64,000 nucleotides of DNA from Actinoallomurus bryophytorum (GCF_006716425.1 NZ_VFOZ01000001.1:744001-808000); one strand, 5' to 3'; positions 44,586 through 53,738 are shown, counted from the first letter of the stretch. Made by a program: numbers and translations. The notes: generated by a model from the sequence alone, not told the origin.

Positions 44586-45239
44586 ATGCCTCACGCACAC
44601 CCCCTCACCTGGACCCTCGTCGTGCCGGTCAAGCTCCTGGCACGGGCCAAGTCACGTCTGTCCGGGGCGGCCGGACCCCACCGCGAACGCCTCGCGCTCG
44701 CGATCGCGACCGACACGGTATCGGCCGTGCTGCGATCCTCGCGGGTCCAGGGGGTCGTGGTCGTCACCGACGATCCGGTCGCCGCGCCGGAGCTCGCGGC
44801 GCTCGGTGCCGTCATCGTGCCGGACGCGCCCGACAGCGGCCTGAACCCCGCCCTCGTCCACGGCGCCGCCGAGGCCCGGCGGCTCGCCCCGGCGAGCGCG
44901 GTGGGCGCGCTGAGCGCCGACCTGCCCTCGCTGCGGCCCGCAGAGCTGGACCGGGTGCTGGACGCCGCCTCCGCCGCACCGAACGCCTTCGTGGCGGACG
45001 CGGCCGGCATCGGCACGACGCTCTACACGGCGCGCCCGGACGCGAACTTCACCCCGGCGTTCGGCGTGGACTCCCGCGCCCGCCACCGCGAGGGCGGCGC
45101 CCGCGAGCTGGCACTCGAAGGCGTACCGAGCGTGCGGCGCGACGTCGACACCATCGAGGACCTGCAAGCCGCGCTCGAACTCGGCGTGGGTCCGCACACG
45201 GCCTCGGTGGCGCCGCTGCTGCCCGTCGTACGCCGCTAA
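44586..45239 (+). CDS. cofC: 2-phospho-L-lactate (or PEP) guanylyltransferase
   Basis: A 217-residue nucleotidyltransferase of coenzyme F420 biosynthesis (CofC/FbiD). The N-terminal WTLVVPVKLLARAKSRLSG is the GTP-binding signature; VVVTDDPVAAPEL, LNPALVHGAAEA and ALSADLPSLRPAELDRVL follow, with the late PAFGVDSRARH. In actinobacteria the substrate is probably phosphoenolpyruvate. It is divergent from the plsC-gpsA unit. No other F420 gene is in the window. Confidence 0.93.
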   Translation: MPHAHPLTWTLVVPVKLLARAKSRLSGAAGPHRERLALAIATDTVSAVLRSSRVQGVVVVTDDPVAAPELAALGAVIVPDAPDSGLNPALVHGAAEARRLAPASAVGALSADLPSLRPAELDRVLDAASAAPNAFVADAAGIGTTLYTARPDANFTPAFGVDSRARHREGGARELALEGVPSVRRDVDTIEDLQAALELGVGPHTASVAPLLPVVRR

Positions 45240-45256
45240 GGCCTGTCTCGAAATCC
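45240..45256 (+). repeat. copy of the dispersed CTGTCTCGAARTCC motif
   Basis: Reads GGCCTGTCTCGAAATCC immediately after the cofC stop codon and just before the 15-base minisatellite. Confidence 0.7.
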
Positions 45257-45274
45257 TCCTCGCCCGAAGCCCGC

Positions 45275-45460
45275 CCGCTCGAAGCCCACCGGCTCGGACC
45301 CCACCGGCTCGGACCCCACCGGCTCGGACCCCACCCGCTCGGACCCCACCCGCTCGGACCCCACCCGCTCGGACCCCACCCGCTCGGACCCCACCCGCTC
45401 GGACCCCACCCGCTCGGACCCCACCCGCTCGGACCCCACCCGCTCGGACCCCACCCGCCC
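45275..45460. repeat. 15-bp minisatellite, about 11-12 units
   Basis: The unit CGCTCGGACCCCACC (early units CGGCTCGGACCCCAC) repeats with exact 15-base period; the core GCTCGGACC occurs 11 times, flanked by degenerate units at each end. There are no spacers, so it is not a CRISPR. The first units differ from the rest at one position, suggesting recent spread of the later variant. Confidence 0.9.
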
Positions 45461-45565
45461 TGGGGTGCCATCCCATTCTCATTGTCCAGTCGGATCAGCG
45501 GGGTACGGAAGTAGAGCGGGATTCTGTGGATAACGCCGGGTGGAGCACCCTCTAAGCTCTGCCGT

Positions 45566-45766
45566 ATGCAGGCGACGGTGAAGGATTACGACCGCGAGAC
45601 CCGCAGCGGGAGTGTGCTGCTCGACGACGGGAGCGAGATGCCCTTCGGGGCGCTGGCGTTCGACGCGGGCGGCCTGAGGCTGCTGCGCCTGGGTCAGCGG
45701 GTCAACATCGCCGTCGAGGACGGCTGGATCACCGCCATCACGCTGTCCACGTTCCCGCTGCCCTGA
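45566..45766 (+). CDS. small cold-shock-like (OB-fold) protein
   Basis: 66 residues: MQATVKDYDRETRSGSVLLD, an MPFGALAFDAGGLRLLRLGQ segment and a terminal strand. The pattern (KDYDxETxSGxVLLDDG, then GQRVxI) resembles the beta-barrel of cold-shock-type proteins without the classical RNP motifs. It may bind nucleic acid or modulate translation; unknown. Position between cofC and hup. Confidence 0.75.
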   Translation: MQATVKDYDRETRSGSVLLDDGSEMPFGALAFDAGGLRLLRLGQRVNIAVEDGWITAITLSTFPLP

Positions 45767-45789
45767 GTGAGCCGGGCCCGGGTACGACG

Positions 45790-45827
45790 ACGGCGCCCGA
45801 GAGACGAGATGTCCCGCCGGGCGCCGT
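45790..45827. terminator. convergent terminator between small OB gene and hup
   Basis: ACGGCGCCCG (45790-45799) and CGGGCGCCGT (45818-45827) form a perfect 10-bp stem with an 18-base loop. Confidence 0.65.
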
Positions 45828-45853
45828 AGCCGATGTGGTTGTTCTCTGGTTGG

Positions 45854-46138
45854 TTACTTTTTCTTGGGACCGGCCACGTGCCCCTTGAAATCGGCGCCTG
45901 CCTTGAACTTCGGCACCGATGTCGCTGGGACCTTGATAGTGGCGCCAGTCGCCGGGTTGCGGGCCTCTCGGGCCGGCCGATCAGCCTTTTCGAAGGATCC
46001 GAAGCCAGTGATGGCGACCTTCTCCCCCTTGGCGACGGTGCTCTGGATGGTGTCCAGAATCGCGTCGACGGCCTCTCCCGCGACCTTCTTACTGCCCACT
46101 CGTTCGGCGACTGCGTCGACGAGCTCACGCTTGTTCAT
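45854..46138 (-). CDS. hup: HU-type DNA-binding protein
   Basis: A 94-residue nucleoid protein. MNKRELVDAVAERVG, VAITGFGSFEKADRPAREAR and NPATGATIKVPA are the HU dimerisation and DNA-bending arm motifs; the short lysine tail ends the protein. It is the compact form, without the long lysine/alanine extension of the second actinobacterial HU. The start follows GAGGAG. Confidence 0.96.
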   Translation of the reverse strand: MNKRELVDAVAERVGSKKVAGEAVDAILDTIQSTVAKGEKVAITGFGSFEKADRPAREARNPATGATIKVPATSVPKFKAGADFKGHVAGPKKK

Positions 46139-46257
46139 GGGTTACTCCTCTTCCCCCTTGCTCGCTTGAAACTAGGGGACTTGCGGCATCTACACAATCA
46201 CCCATGGCCGAGGTTTTCGGCTGTGTCGCAGGTGGAACTGCCGTTCGGGGTACGTTT

Positions 46258-46473
46258 TCATCGCTCTTCGAGATCACTCAGGAACGATTCGAGGCGTCTC
46301 AGGGCGAGCGAGGCATCCCGCTTCGCGAGGTCGGTGATGACCAGCAAATGCCTGGTCATCTGGGGTCTGACCTGCGGTGGAAGGGCCGTCACACGGGCAT
46401 GCGCGAGCCGCAGACCGTCGGCCAGGGCGTCGAGCTCCGGATCGTTCCAAGAGGGCCGGTCCGGTGCGTTCAT
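46258..46473 (-). CDS. 71-residue helical protein, unknown
   Basis: The start at 46473 follows AGGTG; the longer frame to 46587 lacks a site. The product (WNDPELDALADGLRLAHARV, then MTRHLLVITDLAKRDASLA) is mostly amphipathic helix without membrane segments. It lies between hup and leuD, an apparently conserved place in actinomycetes. Function unknown. Confidence 0.65.
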   Translation of the reverse strand: MNAPDRPSWNDPELDALADGLRLAHARVTALPPQVRPQMTRHLLVITDLAKRDASLALRRLESFLSDLEER

Positions 46474-46630
46474 AATCACACCTGACTTTCTCGGCGCGCC
46501 GCGCGGCACCGAGCGCCCGGCACGCCGGCGGGGTGTCCCGCCGGCGCCAGCCCGGGCCGGCCCCGCCACATGCTGGGCGCGCAGCATCGTCGGCGTCCCC
46601 GTCGTACGGACGCCGGTCTCCCGCGGTCTC

Positions 46631-47221
46631 TCAGGCGGTCACCGGCATCCAGGGCCTGCGGTTCTGCTCGTACGCGGTGATGTCGTCGGCGTGACGGAGG
46701 GTGAGGCCGATGTCGTCGAGCCCCTCCAGGAGGCGCCAGCGGGTGTAGTCGTCGATCGCGAAGGACAGCACGCCCCCGTCGTCACAGCGCAGCTCCTGGG
46801 CGGCCAGGTCGACGGTGAACTCCGTGGCGGGGTTCGCCTCGATCTTGTCCTGCAGGCGCTCGACGTCCGCCTCGGACAGCTCGATCGGCAGCAGGCCCAT
46901 CTTGGTGGCGTTGTTGCGGAAGATGTCGCCGAAACGGGCCGAGACGACGGCGCGGAAGCCGTACTGCTGCAGCGCCCAGACGGCGTGCTCGCGCGAGGAT
47001 CCGGTGCCGAAGTCCGGGCCGGCGACCAGGATCGAGGCCCCGTCGTACTCCGGCCGGTTCAGTACGAAGTCCGGGTTCTCCCGCCAGGCGCCGAACAGGC
47101 CCTTCTCGAAACCGGTGCGGCTGACCTGCTTGAGCCAGACCGCCGGGATGATCTGGTCGGTGTCGACGTTGCTGCGCCGCAGCGGCACGGCGCGCCCGGT
47201 GTGGGTGGTGAAGGCTTCCAT
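46631..47221 (-). CDS. leuD: 3-isopropylmalate dehydratase small subunit
   Basis: A 196-residue swivel-domain subunit of leucine synthesis, partner of Leu[40 protein letters not shown] and the [15 protein letters not shown] segment are conserved. It starts 9 bases after the leuC stop with GAGGAG: one operon. Confidence 0.96.
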   Translation of the reverse strand: MEAFTTHTGRAVPLRRSNVDTDQIIPAVWLKQVSRTGFEKGLFGAWRENPDFVLNRPEYDGASILVAGPDFGTGSSREHAVWALQQYGFRAVVSARFGDIFRNNATKMGLLPIELSEADVERLQDKIEANPATEFTVDLAAQELRCDDGGVLSFAIDDYTRWRLLEGLDDIGLTLRHADDITAYEQNRRPWMPVTA

Positions 47222-47230
47222 GGCTCCTCG

Positions 47231-48628
47231 TTACAGGTCGGCCGGAGCGGCCAGGCGGCCGGTGACGGCGGTGGCGGCGGCGACGGCGGGTGAGACCAGG
47301 TGGGTACGGCCGCCCTTGCCCTGCCGGCCCTCGAAGTTGCGGTTGGAGGTCGAGGCGCTGCGCTCCCCCGGCTTGAGCTGGTCGGGGTTCATGCCCAGGC
47401 ACATCGAGCACCCGGCCTCGCGCCACTCGGCGCCGGCGGCGGTGAAGACGGCGTTCAGGCCCTCCTCCTCGGCCTGCGCCTTGACCTTCATCGAGCCGGG
47501 CACGACCAGCATGCGGACGCCGTCGGCGACCTTGCGGCCCTTGATGATGTCCGCGGCGGCCCGCAGGTCCTCGATGCGGCCGTTGGTGCAGGACCCGACG
47601 AACACGGTGTCCACGGACACGTCGCGCAGCGGCGTACCGGCGGTGAGCCCCATGTACTCCAGGGCACGCTCGGCGGCGCTGCGCCGGGTCGGGTCGTCGT
47701 AGTCGGCCGGGTCGGGCACGGTCGCGGCGAGCGGCGCGCCCTGGCCCGGGTTGGTGCCCCACGTGACGAACGGGGTCAGCTCGGAGGCGTCGATGACGAC
47801 CTCGCGGTCGAAGGCCGCGTCGTCGTCGGTGCGCAGCGACCGCCAGTACTCCTTGGCCGCCTCCCAGTCGTCCCCGGTGGGCGCGTTCGGGCGGCCCTCC
47901 AGGTAGGCGAAGGTCGTCTCGTCCGGCGCGATCATGCCGGCACGCGCGCCGGCCTCGATGGACATGTTGCAGACCGTCATGCGGCCCTCCATCGACAGCG
48001 ACCGGATCGCCTCGCCGCGATACTCGATGATGTGGCCCTGGCCGCCGCCGGTGCCGATCTTGGTGATGATCGCCAGGATCAGGTCCTTGGCCGTGACGCC
48101 GTACGGCAGGTCGCCGTCGACGGTGACCGCCATCATCTTGGGCCGTTTCTGCGGCAGCGTCTGGGTGGCGAGGACGTGTTCGACCTCGCTCGTGCCGATG
48201 CCGAAGGCCAGGGCGCCGAACGCGCCGTGGGTCGAGGTGTGCGAGTCGCCGCAGACCACGGTCATGCCCGGCTGGGTCAGGCCGAGCTGCGGGCCGATGA
48301 CGTGCACGATGCCCTGACCCGCGTCTCCCATCGGGTACAGGCGTACGCCGAACTCCGCGCAGTTCTTGCGCAGGGTCTCGACCTGGGTACGCGACACAGG
48401 GTCGGCGATCGGCGCCAGGATGTCGGTCGTGGGTACGTTGTGGTCTTCTGTGGCGATCGTGAGGTCGGGGCGCCGGACCGCACGGTCCGCCATGCGCAGG
48501 CCGTCGAACGCCTGCGGGCTGGTCACCTCGTGAATGAGATGAAGATCGATATAGAGCACGTCCGGCTCGCCCTCGGCACTCCGCACGACGTGCGCGTCGT
48601 AAACCTTGTCCGCCAGTGTCCGGCCCAT
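47231..48628 (-). CDS. leuC: 3-isopropylmalate dehydratase large subunit
   Basis: A 465-residue aconitase-family protein isomerising isopropylmalate. The 4Fe-4S cysteines are in [13 protein letters not shown] and [32 protein letters not shown] and [12 protein letters not shown] are substrate motifs. ATG at 48628 is preferred to the GTG just before it. Transcribed divergently from the IclR regulator, which in Streptomyces (NdgR) controls leuCD. Confidence 0.96.
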   Translation of the reverse strand: MGRTLADKVYDAHVVRSAEGEPDVLYIDLHLIHEVTSPQAFDGLRMADRAVRRPDLTIATEDHNVPTTDILAPIADPVSRTQVETLRKNCAEFGVRLYPMGDAGQGIVHVIGPQLGLTQPGMTVVCGDSHTSTHGAFGALAFGIGTSEVEHVLATQTLPQKRPKMMAVTVDGDLPYGVTAKDLILAIITKIGTGGGQGHIIEYRGEAIRSLSMEGRMTVCNMSIEAGARAGMIAPDETTFAYLEGRPNAPTGDDWEAAKEYWRSLRTDDDAAFDREVVIDASELTPFVTWGTNPGQGAPLAATVPDPADYDDPTRRSAAERALEYMGLTAGTPLRDVSVDTVFVGSCTNGRIEDLRAAADIIKGRKVADGVRMLVVPGSMKVKAQAEEEGLNAVFTAAGAEWREAGCSMCLGMNPDQLKPGERSASTSNRNFEGRQGKGGRTHLVSPAVAAATAVTGRLAAPADL

Positions 48629-48674
48629 CACTTCACCTCTTCTTGGTCCCAGGCTTCGTCCCTCACGACTTGCA

Positions 48675-48689
48675 TCTCAGATTACGAGA
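48675..48689. promoter_or_regulatory. possible NdgR operator between leuC and iclR gene
   Basis: TCTC-AGATTAC-GAGA forms a short dyad in the 76-base space between the divergent leuC and IclR genes. The site is a suggestion based on symmetry and place only. Confidence 0.4.
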
Positions 48690-48704
48690 CGCCAGTATCG
48701 AGGT

Positions 48705-49418
48705 ATGGACAACTCTAGCGGAGTCGGCGTACTTGACAAAGCGGTCCTCGTCCTAAACGCCCTGGAGGCCGGGCCCGCGTCCCTGGCCCAGCTCGTGCAG
48801 ACGACCGGCCTGGCCAGGCCGACCGCCCACCGGCTCGCCGTCGCGCTGGAGCACCACCGCCTGGTCCACCGCGACACTCAGGGCCGGTTCATCCTCGGCC
48901 CGCGGCTGTCCGAGCTGGCCGCAGCGGCCGGTGAGGACCGGCTGCTGGCCGTCGCCCAGCCGATCCTGACCCAGCTGCGCGACCTGACCGGCGAGAGCGC
49001 CCAGCTGTACCGCCGCCAGGGCGACTCACGTGTCTGCGTGGCCGCGGCCGAACGCGCGAGCGGCTTGCGCGACACCGTCCCGGTGGGCAGCGCGCTGCCG
49101 ATGACGGCCGGGTCGGCGGCCCAGATCCTGCTGGCGTGGGAGGAACCGGACCGCCTGCACCGCGGGCTGCGCGGCGCGAAGTTCACCGCGACCACCCTCG
49201 CCTCCGTACGCCGCCGCGGCTGGGCCCAGAGCGTCGCCGAACGCGAGCAGGGCGTCGCGTCGGTGTCGGCCCCGATCCGCGGCACGGGCGCGCGGGTGAT
49301 CGCCGCGATCTCGGTCTCCGGCCCCATCGAACGCCTGAGCCGCTCCCCGGGCCGCATGCACGCCCCACCGATCCTGGCCGCCGCCGAGAAGATCTCCGAA
49401 TCCATGCGCCGCCCCTGA
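48705..49418 (+). CDS. IclR-family regulator, NdgR-like
   Basis: A 237-residue regulator. The N-terminal winged helix (VLDKAVLVLNALEAGPASLA, VQTTGLARPTAHRLAVALE) is followed by an effector domain (LRDLTGESAQLYRRQGDSRV). It is divergent from leuCD, the arrangement of NdgR in Streptomyces, which controls branched-chain amino-acid and antibiotic genes in response to amino acids. The start at 48705 (MDNSSGVGVLDKA) is a typical one. Confidence 0.92.
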   Translation: MDNSSGVGVLDKAVLVLNALEAGPASLAQLVQTTGLARPTAHRLAVALEHHRLVHRDTQGRFILGPRLSELAAAAGEDRLLAVAQPILTQLRDLTGESAQLYRRQGDSRVCVAAAERASGLRDTVPVGSALPMTAGSAAQILLAWEEPDRLHRGLRGAKFTATTLASVRRRGWAQSVAEREQGVASVSAPIRGTGARVIAAISVSGPIERLSRSPGRMHAPPILAAAEKISESMRRP

Positions 49419-49540
49419 GCCCCTGACCTGCGGGTACAGGCCACACCACACCGGACCCTCGCTTTATCCACAGGGCACGCACACGTCTTCCACGTGGCCG
49501 GCCCGCGCTGGACAATAAAAGTGGGGTCGGCCCCCTGGGC

Positions 49541-49652
49541 GGGCGGGGACCTGGACGGGCGGGGACCTGGACGGGCGGGGACCTGGACGGGCGGGGACCT
49601 GGACGGGCGGGGACCTGGACGGGCGGGGACCTGGACGGGCGGGGACCTGGAC
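49541..49652. repeat. 16-bp minisatellite, 7 units
   Basis: GGGCGGGGACCTGGAC repeats exactly seven times (112 bases). It is in the space between the convergent IclR and thioredoxin-like genes. Confidence 0.95.
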
Positions 49653-49668
49653 GAACGCGAACCCGGGC

Positions 49669-49748
49669 GAACACCAACCCGCCCGAACACCAACCCGCCC
49701 GAACACCAACCCGCCCGAACACCAACCCGCCCGAACACCAACCTGTCC
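49669..49748. repeat. second 16-bp minisatellite, 4-5 units
   Basis: GAACACCAACCCGCCC repeats four times exactly with a degenerate fifth unit. On the opposite strand the unit begins GGGCGGG, like the neighbouring array, so the two may have a common origin in inverted orientation. Confidence 0.9.
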
Positions 49749-49787
49749 CCAGACCTCACCACGCGACCCGACCCAGGCGCGTTCGCG

Positions 49788-50774
49788 TCAGGCGTTCAAC
49801 GGGCGGTAGATGGGGATCTTCCGGGCCTCCAGCTCCTCCCGTAGCGCGAAGTACGCGTCGCCGAACGGGTCGAGGCCCGTCAAGGGCATCAGGCCGCGGC
49901 GGATGGTGACGTCGTGCGGTGCCAGTTCGGCGGCTTGTTCGACGTGGCGGGCGGCCGCCTCCGTGCGGTCCCGGCGGGCGAGCCAGACCGCGAGCCGGGC
50001 GTGCGCGCGTGCGTGCTGTTCGTCTCGGGTGGGGACGCGGAGGTTCGCACCGATCTGTGCGTCGGTGAGACCGCGGTCCCCGTCGACGACCCAGCGGCGC
50101 AGTGCCGCGAGCGACGCCTCGGAGTCGATGCCGTTCATCGAACGGAACAGGTCCGTCGCCGTCTGTGTGTCCTGCGGCCGTGCGATCCGGCCCTCCTCGT
50201 CGATCCAGACGACGGTCGGCACGTTGACCACGTTGTAGCGCTCGGCCACGATCCCGTCGGCGTCGGCCAAGGCGGGGTGGGTGAGGTCGCTCTGCCAGGG
50301 CTTCGCCTGCTCCGGGTCACGGTCACAGGCGATGCTCACCACGGTGAGGCCGTGGGGCTCCAGCGCCTGGTGGCGTTCCTCCCAGGCCGGCAGGTCGTAC
50401 CGGCAGCCGCACCATGACGCCCAGAACACCAGGGCCACCTTGCGTCCGCGGAAGTCGCTCAGGGACCGGCCGCCGAGCGTGAAGTCCGGCGCCCGGCCCG
50501 TGGTGAGAGACGGCTCGGCGTCGGCGAAGGCGATCACACGCTCCTCGCGGTCGACGGCGGCGAGCCTGCCGGTCAGCTCGGCGAAGGCGATGACGTCGAT
50601 GGCCCACTCGGTCTCGGCGTCGCGGACGCGCGCCGCCGGGATGCATGCATCGCCGCGGCACCAGCCGTACGGCTTGCGTACCCAGCCGAGCACCGGCTCG
50701 GTCAACGGCGCGCGCAGCTCGGCGTCCAGGTTCAGCCGCTGTTCGCCGTCCTCGCCGAGAAGGGTGTACTCCAT
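49788..50774 (-). CDS. thioredoxin-like (TlpA-type) redox protein
   Basis: 328 residues. The middle (about 105-230) is a redoxin domain with the dithiol WCGC in FWASWCGCRYDLPAWEE and a cis-proline-like segment VNVPTVVWIDEEGRI. The N-terminal ~100 residues and the helical C-terminal ~100 residues (TPR-like, ARHVEQAAELAPHD) are unassigned. There is no signal peptide, unusual for TlpA relatives, so it is probably cytoplasmic. Divergent from a MerR-type regulator across a dyad. Confidence 0.85.
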   Translation of the reverse strand: MEYTLLGEDGEQRLNLDAELRAPLTEPVLGWVRKPYGWCRGDACIPAARVRDAETEWAIDVIAFAELTGRLAAVDREERVIAFADAEPSLTTGRAPDFTLGGRSLSDFRGRKVALVFWASWCGCRYDLPAWEERHQALEPHGLTVVSIACDRDPEQAKPWQSDLTHPALADADGIVAERYNVVNVPTVVWIDEEGRIARPQDTQTATDLFRSMNGIDSEASLAALRRWVVDGDRGLTDAQIGANLRVPTRDEQHARAHARLAVWLARRDRTEAAARHVEQAAELAPHDVTIRRGLMPLTGLDPFGDAYFALREELEARKIPIYRPLNA

Positions 50775-50811
50775 GACTCGCCCCCTATTAGATAGTGCCA
50801 CTCTCCAACTA

Positions 50812-50832
50812 TTGGATAGCGGTAGTATCCAA
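50812..50832. promoter_or_regulatory. MerR-type operator dyad
   Basis: TTGGATA-GCGGTAG-TATCCAA is a perfect 7-base-arm dyad of 21 bases, between the thioredoxin-like gene and the MerR-type gene. The size and position suit a MerR dimer bound between promoter elements. Confidence 0.65.
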
Positions 50833-50849
50833 GTCAAGGGGGAATGTGA

Positions 50850-51485
50850 ATGAAGGTCTCCGAGCTCAGCGATCGCAGCGGTCTGCCCGTGCAGACGATC
50901 AAGTACTACATCCGCGAAGGGCTGCTGCCGAAGGGTGCCGCGACCGCCGCGACCAGGGCGGAGTACGACGACACCCACCTGGAGCGGCTGCGGCTGATCC
51001 GTGCCCTGCGCGAGGTCGGCGAGCTCCCGATCGCCTCGGTCAAGCGCATCGTCAGTGCCGTCGACGACGAGGACATCGGCCTGCACGACCTGCTCGGCAC
51101 CGCCGCGTACGCGCTGAGTCCCTCGGCAGACCCGCAGCCGGGCGAACCGGAGTGGCGGGCCGCGCGCCAGGACGTGGATGCGATCGTCGCGGAGCTCGGC
51201 TGGCGGGTGACGCCGGACGCGCCGACCCGTGACCTGCTCGCGCAGGCGTTCCTCGCGCTGCGCCGGCTCGGCCTGCCCATCGTCTGGACCGAGCTGCGCC
51301 CCTACATCGAGGCCGCGACGATCATCGCCGAGCACGAGATCGGGGCGGTCCCCCTCGAAGGCGAACGCGGCAGGGCCGTGCAGACGGCCGTGGCGACCAA
51401 CGTGCTGTACGAGAAGGTGCTGCTCGCGCTGCGGCGGATGGCACAGGAGAACGCCTCGGCCCAGCGGTTCGGCGGCTCCGGCTGA
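50850..51485 (+). CDS. MerR-family transcriptional regulator
   Basis: A 211-residue regulator. The N-terminal winged helix is MKVSELSDRSGLPVQTIKYY with YIREGLLPKG, then RLRLIRALREVGELPIASVK. The C-terminal half has no metal-binding cysteines, so the effector is likely organic or a redox signal. It is divergent from the thioredoxin-like gene, its probable target. Confidence 0.92.
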   Translation: MKVSELSDRSGLPVQTIKYYIREGLLPKGAATAATRAEYDDTHLERLRLIRALREVGELPIASVKRIVSAVDDEDIGLHDLLGTAAYALSPSADPQPGEPEWRAARQDVDAIVAELGWRVTPDAPTRDLLAQAFLALRRLGLPIVWTELRPYIEAATIIAEHEIGAVPLEGERGRAVQTAVATNVLYEKVLLALRRMAQENASAQRFGGSG

Positions 51486-51549
51486 CCGGCATCGGCACGC
51501 GACGGAAACGGCGCTTCACGCCACGTCGCTCGCGGGTAATCATGACGGT

Positions 51550-52416
51550 GTGGAATTCTCCGCCGCCGCCGACGAGCTGTACGGCGTCCTGCCCGCGGAG
51601 TTCACGGCCACGCGGAAACGCCTGGCCGGCGAGCTCCCCCGCGAGCAGGCCCGGCGGCTCACCGCGCTACGCCGGCCGACCGTGCCCGCGTGGGCGGTGA
51701 ACCGGCTCGTACGCGACGACGCCGTCGGCCCGCTCCTGGACCTGGGCGAGCGCATGCGCGCGGCATGGTCCGACGGCGGCGACCTCGCCCCCCTCGATCG
51801 CGAGCGCGCGTCCCTCGTCGAGGACCTCGTACGCCGCGCGCGCGAGCTGGCCGACGAGGCGGGCCGGCCGCTGAGCGACGCGTTCGCCGACGAGGTCGAG
51901 GAGACGTTGCGAGCCGCCATCGCCGACCCCTCGGCCGCCGACGCCGTACGCGCGGGGCGGCTCGACCACCCGTTGCGGCACGCCGGGTTCGGGCCGTTCG
52001 GGGGCGCGCCGGCACCGGCACGGGCCGCCACTCCGGTACGCCGTAAAGAGAAGGAGAAGGGGACCGGCAAGAAGGAGCGCGAGGAGCGGGAACGGAAGGA
52101 GCGAGAGAAGGCGCGCGAGAAGGAGGCGAAGGCCGCCGAACGCAAGGCCGAGGAGGCCGAGCGTTCCCTCGCCGAGTGGAAGACCGCGCTCGATGAGGCG
52201 CGACAGCAGCTCGCCACGGCCGACGAGGACCTCGACCACCTACGCGACCGCCTACGGGAGGCCGAGGCGCGGCGGGCGGACCTGAACCGCAAGGCCGAGG
52301 TCGCGGGCCGGGAGCACGACCGCGCCGCACGCGCCGCCAAGGACGCCCGCCGCCGCGCCGGACAACTGACAGAACCGGCCGTAACCCGCGCGGTCCGTAC
52401 GCCGACGGACCCGTAA
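51550..52416 (+). CDS. coiled-coil protein, unknown
   Basis: 288 residues. The globular N-terminal part (about 1-160: EFSAAADELYGVLPAEFTAT, ALRRPTVPAWAVNRLVRDD) is conserved-looking. A highly charged Lys/Glu/Arg region and a long coiled coil (about 170-275) follow. GTG at 51550 (VEFSAAADELYG) is the most natural start. No membrane segment. I know the N-terminal type only as an actinobacterial hypothetical. Confidence 0.75.
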   Translation: MEFSAAADELYGVLPAEFTATRKRLAGELPREQARRLTALRRPTVPAWAVNRLVRDDAVGPLLDLGERMRAAWSDGGDLAPLDRERASLVEDLVRRARELADEAGRPLSDAFADEVEETLRAAIADPSAADAVRAGRLDHPLRHAGFGPFGGAPAPARAATPVRRKEKEKGTGKKEREERERKEREKAREKEAKAAERKAEEAERSLAEWKTALDEARQQLATADEDLDHLRDRLREAEARRADLNRKAEVAGREHDRAARAAKDARRRAGQLTEPAVTRAVRTPTDP

Positions 52417-52903
52417 CCCGCGCGGACCGCAGATCGGCGGACCCGCGCCGACCAGGAGCCGACCCGGCATGGGACCGGCCATGACCCTCCTGGACCGTAC
52501 GGACCGGCACCGGCCGCATGTCCACGCCCAGTACGGGGCTGTTCACCGGCTCATGGGGACTTGACGGTCCAGGATGCCCAGGCTGGGACGTGGGCCGTGC
52601 GCTCGGACCGGCACCGCCCCCGTCCACTCTCTGCGCGCGCCCGCCGCCGCGAGCCCACGGGACGGGAGCCGAGCCGACCCAGGCATGAGCCGACCAGGCA
52701 TGATGCGTCACCCCCTGGCACCGCCCCCCGAGGCGCCGGCCCGACCGCGACGGTAATGGTCGTATCCGACTATTTCCCAGATCACATGTATGCATATATG
52801 GCTAAAACTCAATTGGTTCATCACACATCAGCGGGGAACCAACAGAGCGCTGGCACCTGGCCAGGGTCTAAGATCAGATCAAAACAACAGAAAGGGTGGG
52901 GAC
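52417..52903. other. 487-base intergenic region with AT-rich patch
   Basis: Holds short near-repeats of GACCAGGCATGA type (about 52665-52705) and an unusually AT-rich patch at about 52755-52830, probably the promoter region of the downstream methyltransferase gene. No supported gene. Confidence 0.4.
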
Positions 52904-53719
52904 GTGACCGGCGCGGCGCGGCGGGCCCTCGGGGATTTCAACACGACCAGACCCAACATCGCCCGCATGAACGACTACTTCCTGGGCGGCAAGGACAATT
53001 TCGCCGTCGACCGGGAGGCGGCCGAGCAGCTGCTCGCGATCGCCCCGGAGATCCAGGACATCGCTACGGAGAACCGCCGCTTCCTCGGCCGGGCCGTACG
53101 CTACCTGGCCGAACATGGAATCCGGCAGTTCATCGACATCGGATCCGGGCTACCGAGCCGCCGCAACACCCACGAGGTGGCGCAGAAGGTCGCTCCCGAC
53201 GCCCGTGTGGTCTACGTCGACAAGGACCCGGTCGTCATCTCCCACGGCCGGGCGATCCTCGCCAACAACGAGCGCACCGTCGTCGTCGAAGGCGACATCC
53301 TCCACCCCGAAGACCTCGTCACCCACCCCCAGGTCCGCCGCATCGTCGACCTCGACGAGCCGGTGGCGGTGCTCATCTTCGGCGCGCTGCACTTCATCCC
53401 GCACTCCGAGGACCCGTTCAAGTGCGTCGCGTGGATGCGGGACGCGATGCCGCCCGGCAGCTACCTCGCGATCTCCCACGTGGTCTTCGACACCAGGCCG
53501 GACGCCGTCGACCCCATCGAGGACATCTACCGGGGGATCTTCGAACGGCCCGACGCCAAGGCGGCGCGCAATATCGAGGACGTACGGCGCTTCTTCGACG
53601 GCTGGGACCTCATCGAGCCCGGCCTGGTCTACGTACGCCAGTGGCACCCGGACAACCCATTGAGCGCGCGGAGCGCCGAAAAGGTATGGGTGGTCGGCGG
53701 AGTGGCCCGCAAGGCCTAG
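52904..53719 (+). CDS. SAM-dependent methyltransferase, DUF574 family (second copy)
   Basis: 271 residues, same family as 6514-7332: MNDYFLGGKDNFAVDREAAE, FIDIGSGLPSRRNTHEVAQK, VVYVDKDPVVISHGRAIL. The two proteins are clearly paralogous but well diverged. GTG at 52904 follows GGGTGGGG. In many actinomycetes such genes neighbour XRE/DUF397 regulators, as here. Substrate unknown. Confidence 0.9.
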   Translation: MTGAARRALGDFNTTRPNIARMNDYFLGGKDNFAVDREAAEQLLAIAPEIQDIATENRRFLGRAVRYLAEHGIRQFIDIGSGLPSRRNTHEVAQKVAPDARVVYVDKDPVVISHGRAILANNERTVVVEGDILHPEDLVTHPQVRRIVDLDEPVAVLIFGALHFIPHSEDPFKCVAWMRDAMPPGSYLAISHVVFDTRPDAVDPIEDIYRGIFERPDAKAARNIEDVRRFFDGWDLIEPGLVYVRQWHPDNPLSARSAEKVWVVGGVARKA

Positions 53720-53738
53720 GTGCACGGACCACGGCCGC

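Larger units (their letters stand above)
45240..45565. other. intergenic region: dispersed motif plus minisatellite
   Basis: One copy of the CTGTCTCGAARTCC motif (45240-45256) directly follows the cofC stop. Next is a 15-base tandem array (about 45275-45460), then about 100 bases leading to the small OB-like gene. No gene is supported; long frames on either strand are by-products of the repeat. Confidence 0.7.

Noticed and set aside
45275-45460. CRISPR array
   Set aside because: Units are head-to-tail 15-mers without unique spacers, and there are no cas genes.
45049-45482. Long repetitive frames (GWGPS, GVRAG, GSERV repeats) in the minisatellite
   Set aside because: A 15-base repeat is open in every frame without stops; no start with ribosome-binding site and no conserved flanking domain.
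49541-49748. CRISPR array or coding tandem repeat
   Set aside because: 16-base period without spacers; a period not divisible by three would shift the frame each unit.
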